From assembly GCA_020091685.1 (NCBI GenBank), contig CM034595.1:23855564-23919563 (forward strand): 64,000 nt of DNA. The letters are read 5' to 3'. Made by a program: the position numbers and the translations under genes. The stretch's first letter is position 1. Each line of letters opens with the position of its first letter. The DNA comes from Lutjanus erythropterus. Its lineage: Eukaryota > Chordata > Actinopteri > Lutjaniformes > Lutjanidae. The notes under the pieces are model-generated. The model was given only the letters and a program-made list of their open reading frames with translations. It was not told the origin of the DNA and did no database searches. This document shows, piece after piece, positions 1 to 10,780 of this stretch.

Positions 1-873
1 GTTTACCTTTAACAGTGATGCTAAGTACATTATATACTATATATCCCTATATGCACAGGACTAGTAGTATCTCTAGTAATTTCTAATAATTGCAGAGGTT
101 GTCTGTGATATTAATCCTATGCGAATCTGCCATGTCTGTATATATCTATATTTTGCCAAACCCAGAGGTCATGTGACAGTAGTAATCCTCTGAGCATTGG
201 CGTCACAGTGATATGAGTTTGTAATGTGTTTTGTGTTGTCAGGCATCTGAATAAGAATGAAATTTGATCTCAGCTCATATGTTGAACAGCACACAGCAGC
301 TCTGTGAGATCGGCTAAATTAAGTTGAAGTTGCATGATGATGACAGAGGAAGTTAACTGCAAATGTGTATTTATGCTTGTAACACATGCAGAAAATGGAC
401 AAAACAGCCCTAATCTGTATTATTAATTTGGGTGGTGAAGAACAGAAGCACCACTTCTGAAACGCTGATGTGAAACAGAGCCTTGACATCATATCTGGGG
501 GACAATGTCTGTAAAATAAAATACAGCCTTTGCTTATGCTGAGAAAATGTGTTCCAAAAACCACAGACCTCCAAGTCACATGAGGTTATGTAACTGAGAA
601 ATGTAAATTAAATTTAGCAAATTTTCCATGTTTTATTGTTGTTAGAGAGACATGTATGTAAAGGTTTAACTCATTTGTAATAAAGCTTTAATTTCACTTT
701 TGATATTTTGTCTGAAAATGGTATTGGTAGTTTTCAAAATACGATAACAGTTATAGGTGTGTGTTGATAACAAGTTACAGGTTATAATTCAGTACTGTAA
801 GAAAGAAGCACAAACTCATACTGTTCATTCAGATAGCTTATTTATACTTTGTAACACTGCATGTTGTGTTTAG
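1..873 (+). other. Intron of the JIP-like gene, 5' part off the window
   Basis: No coding exon can be supported before the acceptor that ends at 873. The sequence is AT-rich with scattered stop codons in all frames. The short open frames here show no family similarity that I recognise. It is most simply the 3' part of an intron whose upstream exon lies beyond the left edge. Confidence 0.6.
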
Positions 874-1321
874 GAATCATGTGCGTCCCAAGAATGCTGA
901 ATTTCCATCCAACCAAGTTTTGCCAGAATCCACTGAAAAGGTAAAAATGTTCTCACTTCACACGTCTATAATTTCAGTAATGTTGACATTACACAAGATG
1001 TTTGTCAGGGGAGTAGCTGTCGTTTCCTGCTCTTTTTTAGCAGATGATTCAAAGACCACACTCAAATTCCGGTCCCGCCTGTTTAGAAGATCTCCTAGCC
1101 AAGGAAGAAAAGTCGATTGAGATTGCAGTAAAGCCCACCGCAGATCATTTTGTCAATGACATCATAAGCTCCACTCCTGAGCTGAGGCAGTTTCGTGGCT
1201 TGGTGGAAGCAAGGTAATGATCTGAGACTATATGTTAATTTTTGTTGGAGATTCCAGTGAAAAGTTTGTGTTAACTTTATCACACTGAAATCAAAGCTTC
1301 ACTTTTGTCCTCACATTTCTT

Positions 1322-1355
<34 letters not shown>

Positions 1356-4300
1356 TCATCTTCATCAGCACTCCAGTCGCCAGGCACACCACCACAGAGC
1401 CACCCAGAGATGAGGTGGAGACCAGCCTGGAGGATCAGATGGGGGAGGTGGAAGAGACGGAACACAAAGTAGAAGAGGAGCAGGGAGGAGAGAAGCAGGG
1501 AAAAGAGGAGGAGGAGGAGGAGGTGGAGGAAGATGACAGTATGGAGTGGGAGCTGCGCAACACCGACTCTGTGTTTTCTGAACTGTCAGAGCTGAGTCGG
1601 GACTATGTGGAGAGTGTAGACCAAGGGGCCAGTGTCAGAGGTAAACTCATCAGGAAAACATGTTTAAAGGACAGGTCTGTTATTTTGAGGTTTTTATATG
1701 ATTCTGTAGCTTCTCAGTAGTATTTCTTATGTATTTGTCTTGGAGCTGCAACAGTGAATCGATTAATTATAAAATTGAGGGTTTTTTTTAAGAGAAAAAG
1801 ACAAAATTCTCTGATTCTAACCTTCCGAATGTGAATATATTCTGGTTTCTTTGCTCCTCTGTGACAGTAACTGCATATTCTTGGGTTGTAGACAGAACAA
1901 GACATTTGAGGCTGTCAGTGCGGGCTTTGGGAAACACTGATCAACACATTTAATCATTTTCTGTCATATTATAGGCAAACAACTATAATCAATTAATAGA
2001 GTAAGTAATAGACAGATTGATTGACTATGAAAATAATCGTTACTTGCAGCCCAACTCTGAACAATTATGTACATATTTTAGCTTGAAAATGCTATTTTCC
2101 CAAGCCCCTCTAAAAACGTTTTCCTACATGACCTGATGTAGAATCCTGCATCATCATGTCGCTACATATAAACCCCCTAGGCTGAGGAAGGGGAGGGGAG
2201 GACATCAACGCTGTAACCTACTTCACTGTTTCTTGCAGAGTGGAAGTTCCCAGTTGAAAAACCCAGAAAAGAACAAAGATGGAATCACCCTTTAAAGACC
2301 TGTGTCACAAACCTAGTTAATGTACTTTCCTTTCATCTTAATCAGGTTTAAAGGGACAGTGCGCCCCCAAAATTAAAACAAAACATATTTTTCAAACGTC
2401 TCTTCCCAGAAATAATGACCTGGTTGCTCAAAATCTTCCACAGACCTTGCTGTGAGCCGTTTCATGTAGAAAGTGCTTTCTACAGTAGATTCTACAGAAC
2501 TACTCTCCTTCTGCTAGAAACAAAGTAGTTCCTCCATGAAACTAACTGCCCAGAGATGAGCAAGTTATCGTTTTGTAACCCTCAGTTAGGTAGTTGTTTA
2601 TTCACTGGAGAGCAAGAACCAAAAAATGCCTCAATAACAAAACAAATATCTTAATAACAATGTGTTGTATCAGATGCAGCTTTGAAACACAAAGTAAGTG
2701 AGCACAGACATCGGGAGCTGAGAGAAAGTTGGTTTCTCAAAATAATGTGAAATGGTGAGAAACTGTTTATACCCAGCTAACATGAGGTGCGAGTACATCA
2801 GTGAAAAAAGTAACTTACTGTAGGTTTCAGAAAGCTTTACTTCCTTTTTTTTACAGTTGTGGATGTGAATGAAAAGTTATTAGTAATTCCAGCTAGACTT
2901 ATATTTCCCTAAGTGTTCTCTGTGTGTTCAAAAATGTTTTAATATTTTTTTTCCTGTGTAGGCAGTACAGACCAGTTTGAGGAGATTCTTTCTCAGTATG
3001 AGGAACTGAAAGTCATCCAGTGAGTCCTATATTTAATTTCTCTAACCTTTTATGACTAGTTCTATGTGCTTTTGATGTGCAGGGGATTTTCCAGACACTT
3101 GAGTACAGTACAGTTTCTTTCTTCTGCGCAAACAAATCACTCCGAGGAGGAGGAGAAAATATTCTAATCACCGATTTGTTGGAACTGTTTCCTCTCTTTA
3201 TCAAGCAACTCAGTTTCTTTATAATCTTAAAGTATTCATCTTTTGCTCTATTTCTTTTTTTCAGCGAAATGACTGAAGCTGCCCGTAAGAATTTGATATC
3301 CCGGGTGGTGGAGCTGACTGATGACCGCTCAGCTCTTAAACTGGAAGTATCGACTCTTCAGGAAACAGTCTCACGACTAGAGGGGCGGATGAAGGAGAAG
3401 GAGGAGGAAACTAAGAGGTGTAGAAGATTGTTTTCCAATTTCACTACTGTTTGAAAATTCTTCACCTTTTTGGAAAAATAATTGCATTTACCCCATTAAA
3501 GTTATTACTGTATATTCTGCTGTTATAATAATGTTGTGCTTTATATCCGCTGTTTTTCATAGACTTCGGAAAGAACTGGAAATATTCCAATCTGAGGATC
3601 CTGATGTAAGGAGACAGTATCATTTTCAGACTTTTATCTACCGTATTACAAAGATGTAGTACTACAGTAACATAAAAAAATAATATTCACAGGAAATTCA
3701 TATCACAATCTCACTGTCACTAATCACAATTTGATTTTTAAATTATTTTTGCATATTGTTCAGCCCATGTGAAACCGATGCATAAACATCATTAAATAGC
3801 AAACATCTGTCCATTCAGGCCTCTCTACCCACATCCATGCGCCACTTCTCCCGTTCTGAAATGGCTCGTGTGGTCATGGAGAAGAACCAATACAAGCAGC
3901 GTCTGTTTGAGCTGCAGGAGGCAATGAGACGTAGTCAGACACTGAGGTAATAGTTGTGTTTATATATTTTTAAATATAAGTTTATTTCTGTCCCAACAAA
4001 GAGCTTACAATTTGGCCAGAATATGGATGATCATGTTTCAGGTTTTTGTCTCGTACGTCAGTTAATGTTTTTTCTTTTTTTTGGTAGAGCATCAAAGGAG
4101 GAGAGATTAACAATGGACAAAAGAGCAAGTGTTTGGAGAAAGTAAGTGTTTGTCTTATCTGGAATCTCATCCTCTATTGTCATCTTCCTGTCAATTAAAA
4201 TCGCAATGAAATTAATGTCGTAAAACAAAAAGTTGGCTGGTGCAGCTTTGCTCCTCAAAAAAACAGGCTAAAAGAGGTAGCCTGGTCCTTGTGCCTGTGC

Positions 4301-7300
4301 TACAAAACCAGGGGAGGGAAGAATTTTTCATCTTTTTGTTAGTAAATCACCTTGGTATGAGAACAATTTAAATAAAGAACTGTGTTATGTAATTGCAAAT
4401 TTGGTAATATGCTGTAGTTGTAGTGTAGACATTTTATGGTCTGTATGAAATAATAATTTTTTATTTTTTATTAAAGGTTCAACCGCTTCTTTGGCCTGTC
4501 CAGGGAGCCCTTAATCCCACCACCTGCCTCTGCATTTGTCCTGCCGACTTCTCCATCAGTCACTCGCCCTCCTCTGGGGTCTCCACAGCCACCAGCTGTC
4601 AGTCAAACTCATACTGGGTAAGCGGGGACATGTCGCTCTTGTATATGCTCCACAAAATTGACTAATCATTAAGGACTCAGTTGAGCTGATTTTAACACCA
4701 GAAGCACTCTCTCTAGATCTGCTTCTCCTGCTGTTCTCTCCCCTCGTGTCAGGAGGAGAGAACTCTACAGAGAAATTCGCTCGCACATTTGGGCATCGCT
4801 TGGAAAACGGCAGATACACGGCTGGAGCACACCGCTGGCAAACACACAGGTAGTGGAAACGCACACATGGGCGCAATGTAAGGCTGAATTAAGGCTGGTT
4901 GATGACTACCGAACTGGCGTATGATGATGTCCACAGTGAAACATCGCCAAGGGACGATGACATCATTGTTTGTCGGCTTTTCTGATGTCCCATAGAAGAG
5001 CCTGCTTGCTCACCAGCTGTGGTCACTGCGTCCCTCCACTGCTGCTCTGACATTAACCTACAACTGTCTCACTCACACAGACACAATCAGACATCGCAGC
5101 TGTTGGTTGAGAGTGTGTTGTGGAGCAGCGGCTGTTACTCTGCAGGCCATTACATTAGCAAAATAAAATGACAAATATTGTCCCCAGAAAACAACCAGTT
5201 CCACAACCCTAATGATATTCTTGACTGCCATTATCGTAGGAATCCCAGGAACCTGTCCCAGAGCCTAAAGATGTGCCTGTTCTAATGCAGCTCAGACTGT
5301 TGGATCAAAGAGACTCCACAGCTAAGGTAGATCTTTTCACTGTGAAACATCTTCAACACAAGAACCTAACAGCCTCTGCGTCATACCTCTGCTGCATTTA
5401 ATAAACATGGTATTTTTCTCTTCAGCTGAACTGTGCAGTTGCAGTCGCACCTGAGATCTCAGGAGAGGCCACAGTAAGTCTGTTATTATCCTGATTCAAT
5501 AGCGACTCCTACTCTAATCACCGTTTACAATGCCACCCAACCATAACTAACACTTCCCAGGGACGCATTGTTTCATGCCACTCATCTTTTCAAACCCCAT
5601 ATCCGTCCCTCTCTGCCAGTGTTCTGTGTGGGTAGTTTCTGGGCCTGCCTTCAGCAGTGATATTACAGTGATTGATCCAGCACGTTCCAACACAGTACTG
5701 GATCAGTTCAACCTCCCTCCCACAGCTCCTGCTCTATGCATCTGTGCTGTGCCTCCCATAGGTCAGTGCCAGTACTGCAGCAGCTGCCTACAGACAACTT
5801 GTCTAATGCACTCGTGTTATCTCATCATACCACACTGATCATTTACTGGAAACATTTGGAAAACAACACTGCTTCCTTAGCCCTTCCTTTTGACACAGTC
5901 TTTCCTGTCTTGTTATGTCAGGTGACACTGGAGGGACTGTGTGGATTGGAACTCAGGAAGGAAGGTAGTCTTGCTGAATAAGCAGCTCGCTTCAATAAAT
6001 AACACTCTCTCTGAGTGAGATTCTTGTTGGCAAAGCACTGTGACTGTCTGACTCTCTTTCTCCTCACTGTCTCTCTCACAGTATACTGGTACACTCAGCC
6101 TCTGCTGGCAGGGGGCGCTGTCTGAAGTCCGTTTCTCTCTCAGAGGGTGTTCATTCACTCACGTGAGTTCTATCTGCTCTGTGTTTGAAGCATACTTGTG
6201 TTTAGGTATTAGCATGTAATTGTCTGTCTTAAAATGACATTAAGCTATTTTCATGTCTTCATCCAGAAATCTTTGAGAATAAGCAACTTTTTGTTGACTC
6301 AATCTGACAGGTATTCCCAGGGTCAAGTTATAGCTGGTTTAGCTGATGGGACTTTAGCATTTTTCTCACACAGCTCAGGTAATGGTTTCTCTTATTGTTA
6401 TATCTGACTAGTTAAAGCTGGGGTCAGCCATTGTGGAGAAAGATTGTTGATATTTGAACAGCCAAACAAAAACACACCTCCCCTCTGTGCTCCTTCAGAA
6501 ACTGCCCTGGAGATTCATGGACAGGTACTGCCAGGGCAGCGACACTAACAACCAGCCTTATATGGCATAAATTAACTAGTAAATTAACATTTCCTGACAT
6601 ATAAATCGCAGACATCACAAACATTAGCAAACAGGACTAAACAATACTGACTTACTGGTTCTGTTAAACATAGCAACACTAACCACCATTGGAAGGCCTT
6701 ACTGATGGTACCACAGCTCTTTGCTCTTGTCTGATCATAAAAGATCTTTAAAAAAACAAAAATCTGACCTTTTCCTTCTTGGCTGTTTCTTGGCCATCTC
6801 TCATTGACAGTACAGTTACACATTAGCATGTGCCTGATTTACTGTCCATCTTGCTCCCACTGCCTCTTTTCTCCCCCTTTCCTTCCCTTTGTTCTGCATA
6901 CAAACATGAACGCCACCTATTGCTGATTGGCTGGAATAGTGTGAGGCTACAGATGAGGACAAAATGATTAGCCCCCTATGAAATTTAAAGTTTTTTTCTT
7001 TAGAAAGCATAACTTATTTCTATTTGCACACAATAACAGAAGTATTTCAGAAAAAACAAAAATTACCAGGGTCAGTATGCTCAAAGCTTGTAAAATCAAG
7101 TTAAAACTGAGGGTTATCTTCCAATTTACACACAGTATAAAAACTTAAGTAATGCCAAAAACAAAAAAAAATCTGTTCAGATTTGAGAAGAAGAATTGTT
7201 GATGCTCACAACAGCAGGAGAAGGATATACAAAGTTATCACAGGATTTCCAAGTGTCAAGAAGTGGAGTGAGAAGAATCATCAAGAAATTCAAAGAGAGA

Positions 7301-10300
7301 CACACATTACAGAACAAGGCTGGCAGAGGTAGGAAGTGAAAGATTTTAAAGACTCTGGAAAGAAAACTAGTGAGAGATGTGTCTTAAGACCCCAGAACAA
7401 CTGCCAAGACACTAGTGAATGACTTAGCCAAGTTGGGAATTGTAGTCTGAAAGAAGACAATCACTATAGCTCTGCACAGGAATGGACTGTGAGGTTGCAG
7501 ACCAAGAAAAACTCCACTTCTGCAGAAGAGATACCATCAAGCCAGACTGAAGTACAACCTGGAGAAAGATAATGCATACTGGAAGAGTGTCCTTTGGTCA
7601 GATGAGACGAAACTAGAGCTCTTTGGCCATAGAGACCTTGCTTATGTTTGGAGAAAGAATTGTGAATCTCGTCAAGATAGAAGGAATCATGAAGAAAGAA
7701 GGATATGTGAAGATTTTGAAAGAAACCCTCAAATAATCAGCAGCAAAACTGGGTCTGGGTTGTCGCTTTGTCTTCCAACACCCAAAATACACATCACTCT
7801 TGGTGAGGAACTACCTCCAGAAGACCAAAGTGAACATTGCTGACTGGCCTGCACAAAGCCCTGACTTGAATCCCGGTGAAAATCTGTGGGGTGAACTGAA
7901 GACCAAGGTCCATGACAGAAGACCATCAGATCTGGAGGAGCTTGACAGATTTGCCAAAGAAGAATGGGCTGGGATTCCTCAGGAGACGTGTCTGAGACGT
8001 GTTGAAAGCTATAACAAACGACTGCAGGCTGTTATCCAGCAAAAATGATACAGAACCGACTATTAGCATCAGGGGGGCTAATAATTTTGACCCTGGTAGT
8101 TTTTGTTTTTTGTGAAAATAATTTTGTTTCTGTGTACAAAGTAAAATAATGTAAGCATCCAAAATAAAACTAGGATGTTTTGAAAAGCTGTTCTAAAAAT
8201 TCCTTGCTCTGTTTAACAGCACTTGGGAGATACTTTTAAAAAAATGAAATTTTCATAATAATTTCATCCTCAACTGTAGACAGCTGGCAGACTGTAAGGA
8301 GATAATCACTGAATTTGGAAAAGGTGTATTGGATTAGAATCCCTGACCCCAGCTTTAATTAATCTTCATTTTGCGTGCTTCACAGACCGTAATGTTAAAT
8401 GACATAAATAATGACTTAATGGGTTCTGTGATTAACAGGTGGCTGGAATCTACAGTCACACTATGTGATGCCTCTTGGCTCAAACCCTGTGCAGCCGATT
8501 CGTTGCTGCCTTGCAAAAGCTGGCCGGCTGTGGGTGGGATATTGGAACAAAGTCCACGTGGTTGACCTTGACAGCAAGAAGGTTGAGGTAAGAAACAGAG
8601 GAGGCGCCTATATTGTGTCTCATGTCCACGCCTGTGTTTGAACTCACCATCATTATTCCTTATCTGACCTCACAGCAAACCTTCTCAGTGTCTGAACGCA
8701 GTGAGCAGCAGGTTCGTTTCCTGTGTGCTGGTGGAAGCGGTGTTTGGACATCCTGCCGACTCGACCCAATCCTGAGACTGTTTGACTGGACCACAGGGCG
8801 GCCGCTACAGGAAGTTGATTTTACTGCTTTGGTCACTAAAACATTAGGTGCTAAAACTTTTCTTTCATTACTAATACATTTATTTAAATGTAAAATTATA
8901 CATTCACAGTAGGACATGCACAGTGTACTACAATATTACAGTATGTTTCAGCATAGTGTAATAATTTCCTATAATGTTTAGATAGAAATCTTTTTGTTTT
9001 ATAGTACCTTTTGTCTTGCTGCTCTCAATTTTATGATAAAGGAAATAAGTTTCTTCACATGTTAAACAGTTATATATTTTAGCAGCCCATGTGTTTTTTA
9101 TAGTATGTGCAAGTTCCTCTGTGGGTGTGTGGCAGCAGTTTATAATCAAACTGATAAAATGTGCCCCAGCTATAAAGTTTTAAAAGACCAGTTATTGTTA
9201 GAGCCAAGAGAATAAAATATCAATCAATGGACTACAAAATGCTGGATTTATTATTGACTGCTTTTATGCCACAACGAAATTCAAACTTTTAACTCTGTCC
9301 TACAGCTCAGCTAACACATTTCTCTCTCCCTCTGTAGGCCAAGCTTTCCTGACTCTCTCACCTCTCCAGATCTCATCTCTGGCAGTCATCTCTGGCCGTC
9401 TGTGGGTGGGCACTGGAGGTGGTGCCCTTTTCTCCATCCCATTATCCATAAGTGAGTTTTATTTACTCTGACAATACAAGAACTTGAATTTTATACTGTC
9501 AGAAATGTGTTCTGTCAAGTACTAACTATATCAATGACTGTCTACAGCATCAGAGGCTGTTTCCATCCCGTATTGCTCCATTGCATCAGCTCAGCTGTGT
9601 TACCATGGACACAGACAAGCTGTCAGGTTCATCATTGCTGCACCTGGTAAGAATGTGAACCTAATGTGCTCGCTGTGTTCAATAACCTGTTAAAAGGATA
9701 GTTCAGATTATTTGAAGTGGGGAAGTATAACAGTACTTGTGAATAGTCAGTGTATTACCTACAGCAGATGCCGGTTGACGTGTCCCCACTTTAGAGAAGC
9801 AGAGAGGAGCACCAGCATGGAAGCTAAGTACTGAACTTCTGGAGGCAGGGTCAGCAACAAAAGGTATTTTAGCAACATACAAAAAGTCCACCTTCAAAAA
9901 AATCTATATAATTTTAAGTGTATGCTATATTTTTAATATATTCACCACTTTAGTTTGCTGTCAGGCAGCCTTTTCTTACAGGTAACTGCAATTATGCAAG
10001 CCAAATACTGCTCTCACTAGAGTTGCTGGTCCACCATTTCATTGATCTGGTAGTTTGTTTGTTTCATAGTGTGACTTTGGTGAATCCAAACCAACCTTTT
10101 AAAATGCCCTTTGGTGAAAGCAATATTCGGTTTATATGATGGCATTTTTTCTGTCAGAAAAGGCTGTCTGACAGCAAAGTAAAGAGATGGAAATATTTTA
10201 AATATAGTATACACTTTTTTTGTTGGAATATTTTATGGCTAAAATACCTTTTGTTGCTGACCCTGTTCACAGCAGTACATTGCTCAGTTATCATACTGGT

Positions 10301-10780
10301 ACCCCTCTCTGCTCATCCTAACTGAGCTGGCGTGCTGACTAGGATCTACTGTAGTAATACACTGACTATCTATAAGTACCTCATATAACTCCACATAAAA
10401 TACTCCAAACTATCTTTTTAATTTACATAATTATATTGGGGTCCACAGGTTGTTTGATCACCTCCCCTGGCAGCAGCACAGTCACTACCTCTCAGCTTAT
10501 CCTCAGCGGAGGAGAGGGCTACATCAATTTCAGAATTGGTGAGTTAAAGAAAATCCCTCAGTGATGTCAAATTCATTAAAAATGTCTGATTGGCTCAGTG
10601 CATTTATTTACCATTTAGTCAGTGCTTAGTTTATTAAACCTGTTCTGTACCACTTTTTCAGGAGATGATGCAAATGATGAATCGGTTGAGTTATCCCAAG
10701 CTACACCTCAGCGGTCTGAACGTAGTCACATGATCATCTGGCAGAGTCCCACCCCCTCAGTGCCCAGTCCGTCCCTCTGA
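874..10780 (+). CDS. JIP3/JIP4-like kinase scaffold and motor adaptor, 3' 22 exons (5' partial)
   Basis: Exons: 874-940, 1041-1213, 1369-1640, 2962-3019, 3265-3417, 3563-3605, 3819-3946, 4088-4141, 4477-4617, 4717-4849, 5240-5326, 5426-5473, 5620-5761, 5922-5964, 6082-6162, 6311-6378, 8439-8587, 8676-8847, 9338-9451, 9548-9646, 10449-10538, 10662-10780. All junctions are GT-AG, and the join gives 810 residues in one frame ending TGA. Visible order: acidic linker with a Glu run (about 126-137); leucine-zipper coiled coil (about 172-255); RH2-type segment with [16 protein letters not shown] (about 269-284) and VWRKFNRFF; then a WD40-like beta-propeller (about 453-790) with [34 protein letters not shown] and [12 protein letters not shown]. 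This order is that of JIP3 (MAPK8IP3) and JIP4 (SPAG9), which link JNK modules, kinesin-1 and dynein to vesicles. The N-terminal RH1 part is off the window. The linker differs strongly from both JIP3 and JIP4, so a separate paralogue is likely. JNK binding cannot be read from this part. Confidence 0.93.
1324..1352 (+). repeat. Poly-T tract just upstream of a JIP-like exon
   Basis: About 29 consecutive T end 16 bases before the exon that starts at 1369. The tract lies where the polypyrimidine tract of that acceptor is expected. It may be a lengthened tract or a reversed poly-A tail of a retroelement; no retroelement body is visible beside it. Confidence 0.8.
1744..2053. repeat. MITE-like repeat with GCTGCAACTA-type ends, copy 1
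   Basis: It starts with GAGCTGCAACAGTGAATCGA and ends with ATAATCGTTACTTGCAGC, an imperfect terminal inverted repeat rich in ATCGATTAAT-type words. Internal text such as the GGGAAACACTGATC stretch matches, in reverse, parts of the copies at 32897-33217 and 33603-33912. It lies inside a JIP-like intron. I recognise it as a common fish interspersed repeat; the family name is not assigned. Confidence 0.75.
2091..2294 (+). repeat. Dispersed repeat, copy A (pair with 53903-54019)
   Basis: From GCTATTTTCC to GGAATCACCC this stretch aligns in order with 53903-54019. Shared blocks include CTAAAAAC, a TGACCTGATGTA block, GAAAAACCC and a final ATGG(A/G)(A/G)TCACC. This copy carries about 85 bases in the middle (about 2150-2240) that the other lacks. 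It has no open frame. Family unknown to me. Confidence 0.65.
2300..2940. other. JIP-like intron, no exon seen; possible MITE end at about 2345
   Basis: No conserved exon or clear coding frame is present. Around 2345 the text TTTAAAGGGACAGTGCGCCC resembles the start of fish MITEs of the GGGACAGTTCACCCC type. I could not find a matching inverted end, so it is noted only as a possible relic. Confidence 0.35.
6950..8276 (+). mobile_element. Tc1/mariner-like transposon nested in the TTAA element
   Basis: The left end reads TA-CAGATGAGGAC at 6948 and the right end, reversed, reads TA-CAGTTGAGGAT from 8278. TA dinucleotides at 6948-6949 and 8277-8278 match the Tc1 target duplication. A second inverted pair, ACCAGGGTCA near 7067 and TGACCCTGGT near 8088, and GATTAGCCCCCT near 6967 against AGGGGGGCTAAT near 8071, belong to the same family's subterminal repeats. 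Total length is about 1.33 kb. The transposase inside is broken. Confidence 0.85.
7560..8047 (+). pseudogene. Broken Tc1-like transposase
   Basis: A Tc1 transposase is recognisable in pieces. [11 protein letters not shown] (about 7597-7629) carries the first catalytic Asp of the DDE triad. [18 protein letters not shown] (about 7849-7902) carries the final Glu in the expected motif, although the usual Ile before it is Gly. The block that normally holds the second Asp reads FQHPKYTS (7773-7796), with the Asp-containing residues missing. Upstream parts need frame changes. The protein stops at 8046-8048. A non-functional relic is the simplest reading. Confidence 0.85.
9690..10421. repeat. Long foldback (palindromic) TTAA-ended element in a JIP-like intron
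   Basis: The left end TTAAAAGGATAGTTCAGA at 9690 and the reversed right end TTAAAAAGATAGTTTGGA from 10421 open two arms of roughly 300 bases that pair along their length. Matching blocks include AGTCAGTGTATTA near 9747 and TAATACACTGACT near 10355. Others are GGGTCAGCAACAAAAGGTAT near 9848 and its complement near 10245, and TGCTGTCAGGCAGCCTTTTC near 9957 with its complement near 10155. About 130 bases separate the arms. TTAA at both ends suggests a MITE with a TTAA target. Confidence 0.82.

Larger units (their letters stand above)
6412..8358. mobile_element. TTAA-bounded non-autonomous DNA transposon, interrupted
   Basis: The 16-base word TTAAAGCTGGGGTCAG at 6412-6427 recurs as its exact reverse complement at 8343-8358. 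Both ends are TTAA, which fits a TTAA target duplication flanking a 12-base perfect terminal inverted repeat. Such targets are typical of piggyBac and Kolobok elements. No transposase frame belongs to the outer element. A Tc1-like element occupies 6950-8276, leaving about 620 bases of the older element. Family assignment is an inference. Confidence 0.75.

Noticed and set aside
319-579. 86-codon minus-strand open frame
   Set aside because: No recognisable domain, no splice context, AT-rich intron composition.
1280-1465. Minus-strand frame with a long Lys run
   Set aside because: The Lys run is only the reverse of the poly-T tract at 1324-1352. The real exon is on the plus strand.
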